Assembly (NCBI GenBank): GCA_009773355.1
Contig: WRPG01000015.1
Location: 62,001 to 126,000 of the forward strand
Length of the DNA stretch: 64,000 bases
Reading direction: 5' to 3'
DNA from: Limisphaerales bacterium
Lineage (GTDB): Bacteria > Verrucomicrobiota > Verrucomicrobiia > Limisphaerales > SXTU01
Position numbers and translations under genes: made by a program. Within the stretch, counting starts at the first letter, position 1; every line of letters begins with the position of its first letter. Shown piece after piece: positions 7,525 through 15,697 of the stretch. The notes under the pieces were generated by a model that ran no database searches, was not told the DNA's origin, and saw only the letters and a list, made by a program, of their open reading frames with translations.

Positions 7525-9485
7525 CACCCCAGCGCGACGACCTACTCCTGCGCCTGCCCTGTTACGAGCCGGCCGGCCAGTCCGTGGACCTGACGCTCGA
7601 CGAGCTCACGCAGCATGTCCTCGTCGCCGGCACCACCGGTGCGGGCAAGTCCAGCTTGCTCAATGAAGTCCTGTGGCAGTTGCTCCACTACCAAGCCGCG
7701 AGTCCCGTGCTCAAACCCGGCCTCCTAATCCTCGATGGCAAGGCTGACGACACGGTCGAGAAGGTGAACGCGTGGGCTGCGGCAGCGGGCCGGCTGGCGG
7801 ATGTGCAGGTGCTCGATGGGGATGGGGCGCATTCGTTCCCACTGTTCGGTGACCTGAAAAGTCTGGCGGCCGTGGACCGCGTCGCCACCGCCGTGCTCAC
7901 CGCCGTTGCGCCCATGTCGGTCGATAACGAATTTTGGGCGGAGAGCCGAGCCAGCGCCGTGCGGGCGGCGCTCACCGTGCTGGTGTATCAGCCGGTGAGC
8001 TACCCCGAAGCCGTCGAGGCCATCAGCGCGTGGCTGCTGCGCAACGAGCCGCCCGAGCGGGCGCTGCGCCACTTGAGCAAGCTGGCCAATCGCCCCGGCG
8101 TCAGCCCCTTCGCCCGGCAACGGCTGCGGGCCGTCGAGACCTTTGCGGTCTACTGGGCGAAGCTCGAGTGCCGCACGCGCAGCAACGTCCAGGCGACGCT
8201 GGTGCCGCTGCTCACCGCGCTGAGCGCCGCCGTGGCAGAACCGTATTTCGCCGGCCCGTCCGCCGCACCGTTCCTTCCCCGGGCCGCGCTGGCCGAGGGC
8301 AAGATTCTGGTCGCCAGCGTGAATGCCATCACCGAGCCGGAGTTCGCCCGGTTCCTGTTCCGGCTGCTCAAGGAGAGTTTTTTCGCCGCGTTGCACGAGC
8401 GCCGGAGTTGGTCACCCGCCCGGGAGCGGCTGGCGGTGTTGTTCGTCGATGAGTTTCCGCTCGTGGTGACACCGCGCGATGCCACACACCTCGCCACTTG
8501 TCGCAGCAAGGGTGCGGCCGTGATCGCCGCCACTCAGGGGCTGGCCCCGCTGCGGCAGGAGGTAGGCGAGGCCAACGCCACCACGCTGCTGCTAAACTTC
8601 AATTCATTTTGCTTCATGCGCTCTCGGGAGCTGGAGCTGGAGCTGTTCGCCACGCGCCAGATGGGCCAGCCGCCCGCGCCGCCGCGCCCGCCGGTCGTGC
8701 GGGAATGGAACGAGGGTGGGCTGCAGACTCGCGACCCAGTGCGCTTTGATTCGCCGTGGCCGCAGTGGGTCTGCCCGGTGGGTGCGCTTGGCCGCCTCGA
8801 AGCGCACCAGGCCTACGTCGCCGTCGTGGCCGCGCGTGACCCGCAACCCGTCTGGTTCGTCCCGCGCTTCTACGAGCGCAAGGAAGCGGCGCTGACGGTT
8901 CTCTTCAGCCCGCCCACGTTTCTGCCTGAGGAGGAATTGGACTACGAGGTGGCCCGACTGGAACGCTTGATGCACGGGGCCGGACGCAAACGGTTCGCGC
9001 ACGGCGACTGCGTGACGGCGCTGGGCAGCCGCATGGACGCCGCAGCCACTCTGCGCTGGCGCGAGGAGTTGCATCTGATGCTCACCGCCTGCGCGCTGGG
9101 CACGCCTTCGTCGGAGAGTCTGGCGACGCTGCCGGCGAGCTGGATCAAGGGCTTGGTGGGCGTGCTGGCGAGCCTCGTGCATACGCATGCCCATCACCCG
9201 TTTCCCCAACCGATCTCGCATCTGGGCCAGTGGCAGGGCGCGCTCATCGTGCGGTTCATCGGCGCGGAGGAACCGGCCGAGCTGGACGGCATCATCAAAT
9301 CAGAGGAACTTGACTACGGCCCGACGGTGCTGGAGTCGCTCCAGCTCCGGCTGCAATGGACGCTCTTCCCATCCGCGTTTCGCCCGCTGCGCCCGCGTGA
9401 CCGCGCGTGGCTGCGCCAGCACCGTCCCGAGCTGCTCCCGGCGCTGCCGACTCCTCCCCAACCAGACTCCCCACCGCTGTCATGA
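7521..9485 (+). CDS. HerA/FtsK/T4CP-type DNA-translocating ATPase
   Basis: 654 residues. Walker A is GTTGAGKSS (37-45, Lys43), and Walker B is LAVLFVDEF (Asp310-Glu311). A following SKGAAVIAATQG segment carries the Gln expected of HerA/VirD4-type hexameric motors, and FNSFCFMRSRE recalls type IV coupling proteins. There is no transmembrane anchor, so a cytosolic HerA-like pump is more likely than a conjugative coupling protein. It overlaps its neighbours on both sides by ATGA (7521 and 9482) and is flanked by two metallophosphoesterases. Archaeal HerA-NurA-Mre11-Rad50 sets and bacterial HerA-nuclease defence pairs are the nearest known logic, so a DNA-loading motor for the neighbouring nucleases is a reasonable inference. 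The C-terminal 250 residues are unassigned. Confidence 0.85.
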   Translation: MTPQRDDLLLRLPCYEPAGQSVDLTLDELTQHVLVAGTTGAGKSSLLNEVLWQLLHYQAASPVLKPGLLILDGKADDTVEKVNAWAAAAGRLADVQVLDGDGAHSFPLFGDLKSLAAVDRVATAVLTAVAPMSVDNEFWAESRASAVRAALTVLVYQPVSYPEAVEAISAWLLRNEPPERALRHLSKLANRPGVSPFARQRLRAVETFAVYWAKLECRTRSNVQATLVPLLTALSAAVAEPYFAGPSAAPFLPRAALAEGKILVASVNAITEPEFARFLFRLLKESFFAALHERRSWSPARERLAVLFVDEFPLVVTPRDATHLATCRSKGAAVIAATQGLAPLRQEVGEANATTLLLNFNSFCFMRSRELELELFATRQMGQPPAPPRPPVVREWNEGGLQTRDPVRFDSPWPQWVCPVGALGRLEAHQAYVAVVAARDPQPVWFVPRFYERKEAALTVLFSPPTFLPEEELDYEVARLERLMHGAGRKRFAHGDCVTALGSRMDAAATLRWREELHLMLTACALGTPSSESLATLPASWIKGLVGVLASLVHTHAHHPFPQPISHLGQWQGALIVRFIGAEEPAELDGIIKSEELDYGPTVLESLQLRLQWTLFPSAFRPLRPRDRAWLRQHRPELLPALPTPPQPDSPPLS

Positions 9486-10309
9486 CTACTCTCCGAGTGC
9501 TGACGGTCACCGACCTGCATCAGTCCCGGACGCTGGGCGAAGGGTTGCTCCGCGCCGTGCGGGAGCATCAGCCGGATTTGGTCGCGTGCGTCGGTGATGT
9601 ACTGGATTTTTCCGGCCGGCGCGGAAGCCAGTTCATCACCCCCGAGTGCGCGGAGTTTCTGGCGGCGCTGCCGGTGAAGGAATTGGTCTTCTGCCGGGGC
9701 AATCACGATGCTGAGGATTGGCCGATCTTCATGGAGTCGTGGCCTCACGAGCGTCGCCCTCTCATCCTGCTCCACGGCACGGCGCACGTCGTCGGCCCGT
9801 TGGTGATGGTGGGCTTTCCTTGCGACACGGGCTGGGACGGGCCGTGGCGCGAGACGCTGCCCAAGGTGGGCAACGTCGCGATGCTGGACCACACCCAATC
9901 CGGCCGGAAATCCCTCACCGCCAATCCTTCTCGCTGGCTGCGGCCACTGCTGCGCCAGCACGGCTCCGCCGGCCGCGTGCTCTGGCTCATGCACGAACCG
10001 CCGATGACCCAGCCCATCGCGCATCCCATGACTTGCAATCCCGACTGGTTCAAGCTGGTGTCGGCGCATCAGCCGTTGCTCTGCGTGAGCGGCCACGACC
10101 ACCACACCCCGGCGCGCAACGGCGTGTGGCACGCGCGCGTGGGCCAGTCGGTCTGCCTCAATGTTGGCCAAGGCATCGAGACGCTGCACTACACCGTGCT
10201 GGAGTTCACCTTCCCCTCGGACGCGCCGTGTGTGCCGGCTCGCGTGCTGGTGCGGGCGTTCCCCAGCGGAGCGCAACTGGACATCAACCCCGTGCAACTT
10301 GTCCCATGA
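9482..10309 (+). CDS. Second metallophosphoesterase (calcineurin-like)
   Basis: 275 residues from the ATG at 9482, which overlaps the previous stop as ATGA. The compact phosphoesterase core is complete: DLH (Asp11, His13), GDVLD (38-42), GNHD (73-76), His171 (LMHEPP) and GHDHH (204-208). It is only distantly similar to the first metallophosphoesterase of the operon and lacks its HTH region, so it does not look like a recent duplication. Likely a phosphodiesterase or nuclease acting on DNA or a nucleotide; the substrate cannot be told. It is coupled by another ATGA to the next gene. Confidence 0.85.
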   Translation: MTTLRVLTVTDLHQSRTLGEGLLRAVREHQPDLVACVGDVLDFSGRRGSQFITPECAEFLAALPVKELVFCRGNHDAEDWPIFMESWPHERRPLILLHGTAHVVGPLVMVGFPCDTGWDGPWRETLPKVGNVAMLDHTQSGRKSLTANPSRWLRPLLRQHGSAGRVLWLMHEPPMTQPIAHPMTCNPDWFKLVSAHQPLLCVSGHDHHTPARNGVWHARVGQSVCLNVGQGIETLHYTVLEFTFPSDAPCVPARVLVRAFPSGAQLDINPVQLVP

Positions 10310-10881
10310 ACCTGCTCCTTCTCCATCCCGATCTGCGCAGTGGCTACCGCCTCAGCCGGCATTTGCATCGGCACAGCCGGCACCACGTTGTCGCCGTCGT
10401 GCAGGCACCGCAGGACGTGCCGGCAGTCCTCCAACGCTGCCGCCCGGACTCCGATATCGAGGTCCAATGGCTCGTGTGCGTGGCGACTGGGGAGGCACCG
10501 CCCAGCCCGCCGGGTCTGTCCGTGGTCGCGTTCCCCGTCAACGCAAGCGGGGCCGAACTGGTGAAACTGCTCGATCAAGTGGATCCCTCCGCCACGCCGC
10601 CGAACCCGAGGGCGCAGATTTACCGCGACATGGAGCACGAGCTGAAGGTCCAGTATTTCGGGGTGGAGGAGTCCGAGTTCCTGCTGCTGCCGCGACTGGA
10701 GTATTTCGTCGTGCTGGATCGCATTGACGCGTTGCAAGGGCAGTCCCCGCGCAGCCGCGCGTGGCCGACCGAAGGTGGCAACGAACCGGCCCCCGAACCG
10801 GGCTGGGATCCCACCGGCACCTTTCGACCGGACGTGATGCAACAGGTCTTCGAGGAATGGAAAGCCGCCGGGAAAATCTGA
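10306..10881 (+). CDS. Unknown protein, fourth member of the ATGA-coupled operon
   Basis: 191 residues. The N-terminal half (LLLLHPDLRSGYRLSRHLHRH, then alternating strands and helices to VVAFPVNASGAELVKLL) looks like a small alpha/beta receiver-like or Rossmann-like fold, but no phospho-site or nucleotide motif is recognisable. The C-terminal half contains a conserved-looking YFGVEESEFLLLP segment and ends in a helix rich in Glu/Lys. Its start overlaps the stop of the second metallophosphoesterase (ATGA), so it is very likely a functional partner in that operon. I do not recognise the family. Confidence 0.75.
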   Translation: MNLLLLHPDLRSGYRLSRHLHRHSRHHVVAVVQAPQDVPAVLQRCRPDSDIEVQWLVCVATGEAPPSPPGLSVVAFPVNASGAELVKLLDQVDPSATPPNPRAQIYRDMEHELKVQYFGVEESEFLLLPRLEYFVVLDRIDALQGQSPRSRAWPTEGGNEPAPEPGWDPTGTFRPDVMQQVFEEWKAAGKI

Positions 10882-10907
10882 GACCATCGAATCAGCCATT
10901 CCGTATC

Positions 10908-11447
10908 ATGAACGCCATGCACGCCATCATCGTTGATCTCGAAGCGACCTGCTGCGACGCCGGCTCCATTCCTCCCCACGCAATGGAGATCATCGAGATC
11001 GGCGCCGTGGCGGTCCGCGCGGGTGATGGTGCGCCGCTCGCGGAATTTCAGAGCTTCGTCCGGCCCGTGCGGCATCCCCCGCTCACGCCTTTCTGCACGC
11101 AGCTCACCAGCATCCAGCAGACAGACGTGGACGATGCACCCACGTTCCCCGAGGCGGTCCTGCGGTTGCGCGCGTGGCTCACGCCGTTCAGCCCGTACTG
11201 TTGGTGCTCGTGGGGCGACTATGACCGAAAACAGTTTCGGCAGGATTGCGCGTTCCATCGCGTGGCGTTCCCGTTCGCAGGGCCGCACCGCAACTTGAAG
11301 ACCGAGTTTGTGGCCACGCGGGGCATGACGAAGAAGCTCGGAGTGAGCGAGGCGCTGCACGCTTTGGGCCTCAAGTTTGAGGGGACCGCGCACCGGGGCC
11401 TGGAGGACGCCCGCAACATCGCGCGGATTTACCAGCGACTGTGCTGA
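10908..11447 (+). CDS. DnaQ-like DEDDh 3'-5' exonuclease
   Basis: 179 residues, a single exonuclease domain. All four acidic/His positions are visible: Asp10 and Glu12 (DLEAT), Asp104 (WGDYD), and His162 with Asp167 (AHRGLEDARN), which identifies the DEDDh subfamily. The domain resembles the stand-alone ERI-1/KapD type rather than the polymerase III epsilon subunit, because the polymerase-binding tail is absent. It lies 26 bases downstream of the preceding operon on the same strand and probably trims 3' ends of DNA or RNA. Its last 14 codons (IARIYQRL end) are echoed twice further along the window. Confidence 0.9.
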   Translation: MNAMHAIIVDLEATCCDAGSIPPHAMEIIEIGAVAVRAGDGAPLAEFQSFVRPVRHPPLTPFCTQLTSIQQTDVDDAPTFPEAVLRLRAWLTPFSPYCWCSWGDYDRKQFRQDCAFHRVAFPFAGPHRNLKTEFVATRGMTKKLGVSEALHALGLKFEGTAHRGLEDARNIARIYQRLC

Positions 11448-11524
11448 GGTGTTGGCTCGACGTTGACGTTGGCACCGCGCGGACTGCGCGGCTCGGGAAG
11501 GGCGTGCTCGCCTAGCGTCGCCGT

Positions 11525-12694
11525 CTATCTCCGGTCTAAATCTGGGGCACCCATTTTGCGCCACTGGGCTCGTGCCCAGTGCGCCAGTTCTCCCCGCAGG
11601 CCGCCTGCCTTCCGCCCAAACTCACAGGCTGAAAAGAGCCGCGCGTTGCCGTGCGGATGCAGGCGCAACCCCAAGCTCCGCAACCCGATGAACGCCAGCG
11701 AGCAGTCGAGCAACGCCCGCAATGCGGCGCGGTCGTTCCGCAGCACTCCATGCAGGGCCGGCCCCAAGCCGAATGGCACGCACCAAACGTGGACAGCGTC
11801 AGGCAGGCAGCCAAGCAGGTCTATGTCATCCGTGTAGGGTGCATTGCGAGTGCGCGGCCCGGCGTGGGACCCCAGCGCGACCAGCACCGATTCGGCATGG
11901 TCGCCCTCGTCGGCGAACGGCAGCCGCCGGTCAATTTCGCCGCGCCGCAGGCGGCGCCAGTGCGCCCACATCCCGCGAAAACTGCGTCGGTCGCGCAACT
12001 CCTCCGTTCCCTTGCCTTGAGTGCGGACCAGCCAGCGATAGGCCGGTTCCAATGCGTAGGTCATCGTGAACCAAGGGCGTGCCCCGCCGCCGTGCGGGCT
12101 GGGATACTCGATGAAATTCCGGCCCACGGTCGCCGCCTCGAGTTGCTGGAGGAGTCGGTCAGCCTGCAGGCGCAGTCGGTAGCGTTGGCGGAAGTAAGTC
12201 CGCAGGCAGCGCCAGGCGATGTCCTCCGCGCGCACCACGATGCCGGCGTCCGCGTAGCGATACCGCCCCGGCAGGGGCAGCCCGACCGGCCGCCAGCGCT
12301 CGAAGTATTCGCCACCGTAGCCAGCTTCCGTCCGGGCGTCGGACGAGTGCTCCTCACGCACCAGCAGGAATCCCCGCACGCGGGCATCGCGCTGCACCGG
12401 CAGGCCGGAGATGCAACAGACGGTCCGCCAATCGGTCGGCTGGCCCCGGTCCTCCCGGATCGCCTTGCGCTCGGCGCGCCGGGACTCCTCCCACCGGTGG
12501 CGATAGAGCTCATCGATGATGCCAGCGGCCACCCTCGGCATCAGCGTGGGACACTTGATTCCCGTCATTTCGGTGATGGCACCCGCGAAGGCTGCGGCGT
12601 CCGACTGCGCGGGCGGCGCGGCGGCTGGAGCGGCGGCCGCTGCCGACACGGTTTCGGTCGTTTGGTGGGAGGGCAATGGAGGATTAGTGATCAT
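11525..12694 (-). CDS. Unknown 389-aa protein
   Basis: I take the ATG at 12694 as the start; the open frame extends further upstream but with unnatural composition. The first 40 residues are Ala/Pro/Ser rich. The body is rich in Arg, Trp and aromatic residues and includes a VCCISGLPV motif near residue 95. Its C-terminal part (VWCVPFGLG to ALRALLDCSL) aligns without gaps to the small protein encoded at 35744-36112 (16 of 33 positions identical by eye), so the two belong to one family. Genes converge here: the exonuclease gene ends 77 bases from this gene's stop. Function not recognised. Confidence 0.65.
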   Translation of the reverse strand: MITNPPLPSHQTTETVSAAAAAPAAAPPAQSDAAAFAGAITEMTGIKCPTLMPRVAAGIIDELYRHRWEESRRAERKAIREDRGQPTDWRTVCCISGLPVQRDARVRGFLLVREEHSSDARTEAGYGGEYFERWRPVGLPLPGRYRYADAGIVVRAEDIAWRCLRTYFRQRYRLRLQADRLLQQLEAATVGRNFIEYPSPHGGGARPWFTMTYALEPAYRWLVRTQGKGTEELRDRRSFRGMWAHWRRLRRGEIDRRLPFADEGDHAESVLVALGSHAGPRTRNAPYTDDIDLLGCLPDAVHVWCVPFGLGPALHGVLRNDRAALRALLDCSLAFIGLRSLGLRLHPHGNARLFSACEFGRKAGGLRGELAHWARAQWRKMGAPDLDRR

Positions 12695-12946
12695 ACAGCA
12701 ACAGAGTGATGGTTGTTCGCACGTCCGCAGACTTGCGGGTTTCGTGTCGTTAAGTAGAGCTAGAGACAGCCCATTTCCTTTTGCTTTCGCGGGAACTCTT
12801 CTTGGTGCCAACGGAGTCAGCGGAGCCCTCCAGACCGATTCAGCGCTGGTTGGACAGGGTTTGGCCCATACCGACCATCCTCGATTCGATGCCGGCCTCC
12901 GCAGGCAGCGACGCTGCGCGTCAAATGAACAATTGCTGACAACCTC

Positions 12947-12988
12947 CGCCCGCGACATCGCGCGCATTTACCAGCGCCTCGGGTGAGG
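12947..12988 (+). pseudogene. Echo of the DnaQ-like gene 3' end (copy B)
   Basis: This 42-base segment matches 11408-11449, the last codons of the exonuclease gene, at 36 of 42 positions. It still reads ARDIARIYQRLG and then a stop (TGA). No other part of an exonuclease gene is visible upstream, so only the tail remains. It sits next to the 3' end of the secreted-protein gene broken by the insertion sequence. It may be the relic of a deleted paralogue or a recombination scar. Confidence 0.6.
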
Positions 12989-13221
12989 ACACATGGTCAG
13001 GGCAGTGGCATCGGGTCCACCGCCAACCTGGCCTTGGGATCGGCCCGGCGGATGACGATGGTGTGGAAGCCGTTGCCGCTCCCGCCCCGGTAGGCCCAGG
13101 CCACGGCCACCAGCGCATCTTCGTTCCCGTCCCGGTCCAGATCGCCCCGGGCCAGTTCCGTCAGCACGAAATGCTGCGTCGCGTCATCAAAGTGCAGTTC
13201 GTGCCCCTTGAGCTGGAACTG

Positions 13222-13225
13222 CTTG
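13222..13225. repeat. Target-site duplication, left copy (CTTG)
   Basis: CTTG lies directly outside the left terminus of the insertion sequence and is repeated at 14445-14448 outside the right terminus. Four bases is the usual duplication length for IS5-family elements. Confidence 0.8.
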
Positions 13226-14444
13226 GGAAGCGCTGATTAAAGCCAGTTTCCAGATTTTCACCTTTCACTGATTGGGAAAGAGGGCGCAGCGGCGGGAAAT
13301 TGCGGCGCGCAACTCCGGTTCGCAGGCCAGTTCGGGTTCGATCGAGATGGTGAGTCGCCTGTTTTGACCTTCATGCCAAGCCGGGCACGGCGACTTTCAC
13401 GCCCTGGCCTGCCGCGCCCCGATCACCACGTTGGCCAACCCAAAGAGCGTGTAAAGTTGATGCCCGTGCTTGACCAGGCCGCGATAGCGCACTTTGCGGT
13501 GCCGGAAGAGGTTCTTCAGGATGTGGAAGGGATGTTCCACGAACGCTCGCACGCCAGCTTTGACCTGCTCACTGGCCTTGAGCGCCGCTTTCTCTGCGCC
13601 TTCGGCCATCGCTTTGATCTGCCCGTGTTTGCGCGCGATCTGCCAGTCAATCGTCCGTTCCAGCGACACGATCTCCGCGCGCTTCTCCACGCCGGGGTAG
13701 CCCGCGTCGGCGTGAACCTGCGTCTCCTCTACGTGCAGCAATTGCGCCGTCTGGGTGAGGTCCGCGACGTTGGCCGCAGTGACCACGATGGTGTGCACCA
13801 GCTTGCTGTCCCGGTCCGCGCCGATGTGCGCTTTCATGCCGAAATACCACTGGTTGCCCTTCTTGGTCTGGTGCATCTCTGGATCGCGCTTCTTCTCCTT
13901 GTTCTTGGTGGAAGGCGGCGCGGCGATGAGCGTGGCGTCCACCAGCGTGCCTTCGCGCAGCAGCAGGCCGCGCGCGGTGAGGTCGGCGTTGATGGCACTG
14001 AAAGAGACCCTTGCACAGGTCGTGCGTTTCAAGCAGGCGTCGGAACTGGAGCAGCGTGGTGGCGTCGGGCACGCCCTCGGCGGCCAGGTCAATGCGGGCG
14101 AAGCCTTGGAGCGCCTGGCTGTCGTAGAGGGCGTCTTCGAGGGCTTCGTCGGCCAGGCCATACCATTGCTGGAGGAAATAGACCCGCAGCATGCGCTCCA
14201 GCCCCACGGGCGGGCGCCCGCGGTCTCCCTTGGGATAGAAGGGCTCGATGACGGCCAGCAAGTTCACCCACGGTATGAGGGTGTCCATGCGGGTGAGGAA
14301 TTTTTCCCGGCGTGTGACCTTCTTCTTCGCAGCGAACTCGGCTTGAGAGAAACTGGGCTGGTGCGTCATGCCAGTGAGTTTAGGAAACCACGGACTACTC
14401 GTCCCGACCTAAATCGGAAACCACAGGATTAAATCAGCGCTTCC
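13226..14444 (-). mobile_element. IS5-like insertion sequence, 1219 bp, with frameshifted transposase
   Basis: The ends are imperfect inverted repeats: GGAAGCGCTGATTaAAgCC inward from 13226 and GGAAGCGCTGATTtAAtCC inward from 14444 (complement). The first 13 bases are identical and weaker similarity continues to about 35 bases. The element is flanked by CTTG on both sides. Its length is close to the roughly 1.2 kb usual for IS5. The single transposase gene lies on the minus strand, in the same orientation as the disrupted host gene. The clean duplication and intact ends point to a fairly recent insertion, but the transposase frame is broken, so it is probably not autonomous now. Confidence 0.9.
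13397..14369 (-). pseudogene. IS5-family DDE transposase, frameshifted
   Basis: The N-terminal frame starts at 14369 (MTHQPSFSQAEFAAKKKVTR) and reads to LLETHDLCKGLFQ near 14000. The rest continues in another frame from SAINADLTARGLLLREGTLVDATLIAAP to the stop at 13397. The shift is a single extra base within the CTCTTTCAGTGCC stretch (about 13998-14006); deleting one base rejoins LF and SAINADL exactly as in intact relatives. Catalytic residues remain: Asp in VDATLIAAP, Asp in HADAGYPG, and Glu in VEHPFHILKNLF followed by VRYRGL. A programmed frameshift seems less likely than decay because no slippery heptamer is evident. Confidence 0.85.
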
Positions 14445-14448
14445 CTTG
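14445..14448. repeat. Target-site duplication, right copy (CTTG)
   Basis: Second copy of the 4-base duplication flanking the insertion sequence; see the left copy at 13222-13225. Confidence 0.8.
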
Positions 14449-15080
14449 AGCTTCCCCGCCTGCTGGTAGTCGCCGAGGGTCTTGCCTTTGGCAGTGTCGG
14501 CCTTGAGGGCTTTGGCAGCAGCGGGACCTTCGGCCCCCAGAATCTCAACCGGGAGCGCGGGCAGCAGCCGTTCGGGCAGGCGGGTGCGCTTGGACTCGAT
14601 GGAGCGGCTGACGAATTTCAGCACGGCGGTGGGCCGGACGGCCCAGCCATCCATGGCGATGTCGAAGGTCGTCATCGGATAGGCCCCGCGCTTCATGGCC
14701 GCCAGATATTGCTCCACGTTCTCGACCCGGATGCGCTGCTCGGCGGCCTTGGGGTCCTTTGACTTTGGGTCGGCGGGCACCATCAGGAATTCGTAGGCGT
14801 CGGCGTCGGGGCTGCCGAGCTTGATCTTCTCCTTCATCAACCGCTGAGCGCCAGCCGGGGTGATCGCGCCGACGACGGTGAAGTCCGCGAGTTCCAAGGG
14901 CGCCACCAGGCGGACCGTCAGGTCCGGCGGTTCGGCGGCCAACAACGACGTTGCCGAAGTTAGCGCGAGAACGAGGAGCGTGAGCGAACGATGCATTGAG
15001 CGGTCTCGGTGCGGACGAGTTTGGGCCTGGTTAAGCGGAGGCGGCAGGACGATCAAGGTGTTGCGCCATGGGGCGGCGGC

Positions 15081-15578
15081 TCATTCTTTGGGTCCCGCCG
15101 GCAAGCCGAAATAGGTGAAGAGCTTCATGGTGCGCGCCTCGATGTCTTGCTCCCGCATTTGGCCGCGTTCACAGATGGCGTTCATGGGTCCGAAGTCGTC
15201 CCGGAGGAAGTGCACCAGATCGAGCGGGTCACACGCCACTTGCACGGCGGAATGACCATCGCGCTGCAGCGTAGTGACCTCGGGCAGGCAGCACGTCACC
15301 ATGGCTCGCAAGGTGTCGGTGTCGAGGTTGCAGAAGTAAAGCCAGTAGGGCCAGGCGGCATGGAAGGCCGCATAAAACCTGCGGATCTCCGGGATGCAGT
15401 GGATTTCCCGCGGGTCCAGATCCCAGCCCTCCACGCAGAACAGGAAACGGTTCATGAGCCGCCGCAGCGGTTTCCCGGCCGGCAACTGTTCGGGACCGTA
15501 GAGGCTGAGGAAGTGGCGAAACTCGCCACGCTCCACCTTGTAGCGGCTGAACTGGTAGACAATGAGCTCTTCGGCCAT
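15081..15578 (-). CDS. Unknown 165-aa protein
   Basis: The start is taken as the ATG at 15578 (MAEELIVYQFSRYKVERGEF); an upstream in-frame ATG at 15617 would overlap the promoter region. The protein is soluble, rich in aromatic residues and Cys (FLFCVEGWD, YWLYFCNLDT, MVTCCLPEV), and predicted mainly helical, with no signal peptide and no recognised motif. It is divergent from the gene at 15698 across a 119-base gap and lies just upstream (in its own direction) of the broken secreted-protein gene, 84 bases away. Function unknown. Confidence 0.7.
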   Translation of the reverse strand: MAEELIVYQFSRYKVERGEFRHFLSLYGPEQLPAGKPLRRLMNRFLFCVEGWDLDPREIHCIPEIRRFYAAFHAAWPYWLYFCNLDTDTLRAMVTCCLPEVTTLQRDGHSAVQVACDPLDLVHFLRDDFGPMNAICERGQMREQDIEARTMKLFTYFGLPAGPKE

Positions 15579-15697
15579 GGCGGGGATAAGCCTACTTTTT
15601 CCGACCGATTCGGCCAACGGATTTCAGCGGCGATCGGCCATTCGTCGCTCGCCAATCCGGGCCAAACCCAATACTTGTGTCGGGCGGCATTTAATCC

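Larger units (their letters stand above)
12997..14996 (-). pseudogene. Secreted protein gene interrupted by an IS5-like element
   Basis: The 5' part runs from the ATG at 14996 to 14445 and the 3' part from 13221 to the TGA at 12997-12999; everything between is the insertion plus one copy of the duplicated CTTG. Removing the element and one CTTG restores a continuous frame of 258 residues across the junction (GKLKQFQLKG). The protein has a signal peptide (LTLLVLALTSATSLLAAEP), a middle region with PADPKSKDPKAAEQR and, in the 3' part, an FG-GAP-like motif DLDRDGNEDALVAVAWAYRG. In the interrupted state the 5' half reads a few codons into the element (SADLILWFPI) and stops. Likely an exported protein of unknown role, now inactive. 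Confidence 0.85.

Noticed and set aside
5728-7527. 599-codon minus-strand frame opposite the metallophosphoesterase gene
   Set aside because: Shadow of a gene with complete phosphoesterase motifs and coupled neighbours.
7521-9485. HerA-type ATPase as a conjugative coupling protein
   Set aside because: No N-terminal membrane anchor, relaxase or type IV secretion genes are visible; the coupled neighbours are metallophosphoesterases.
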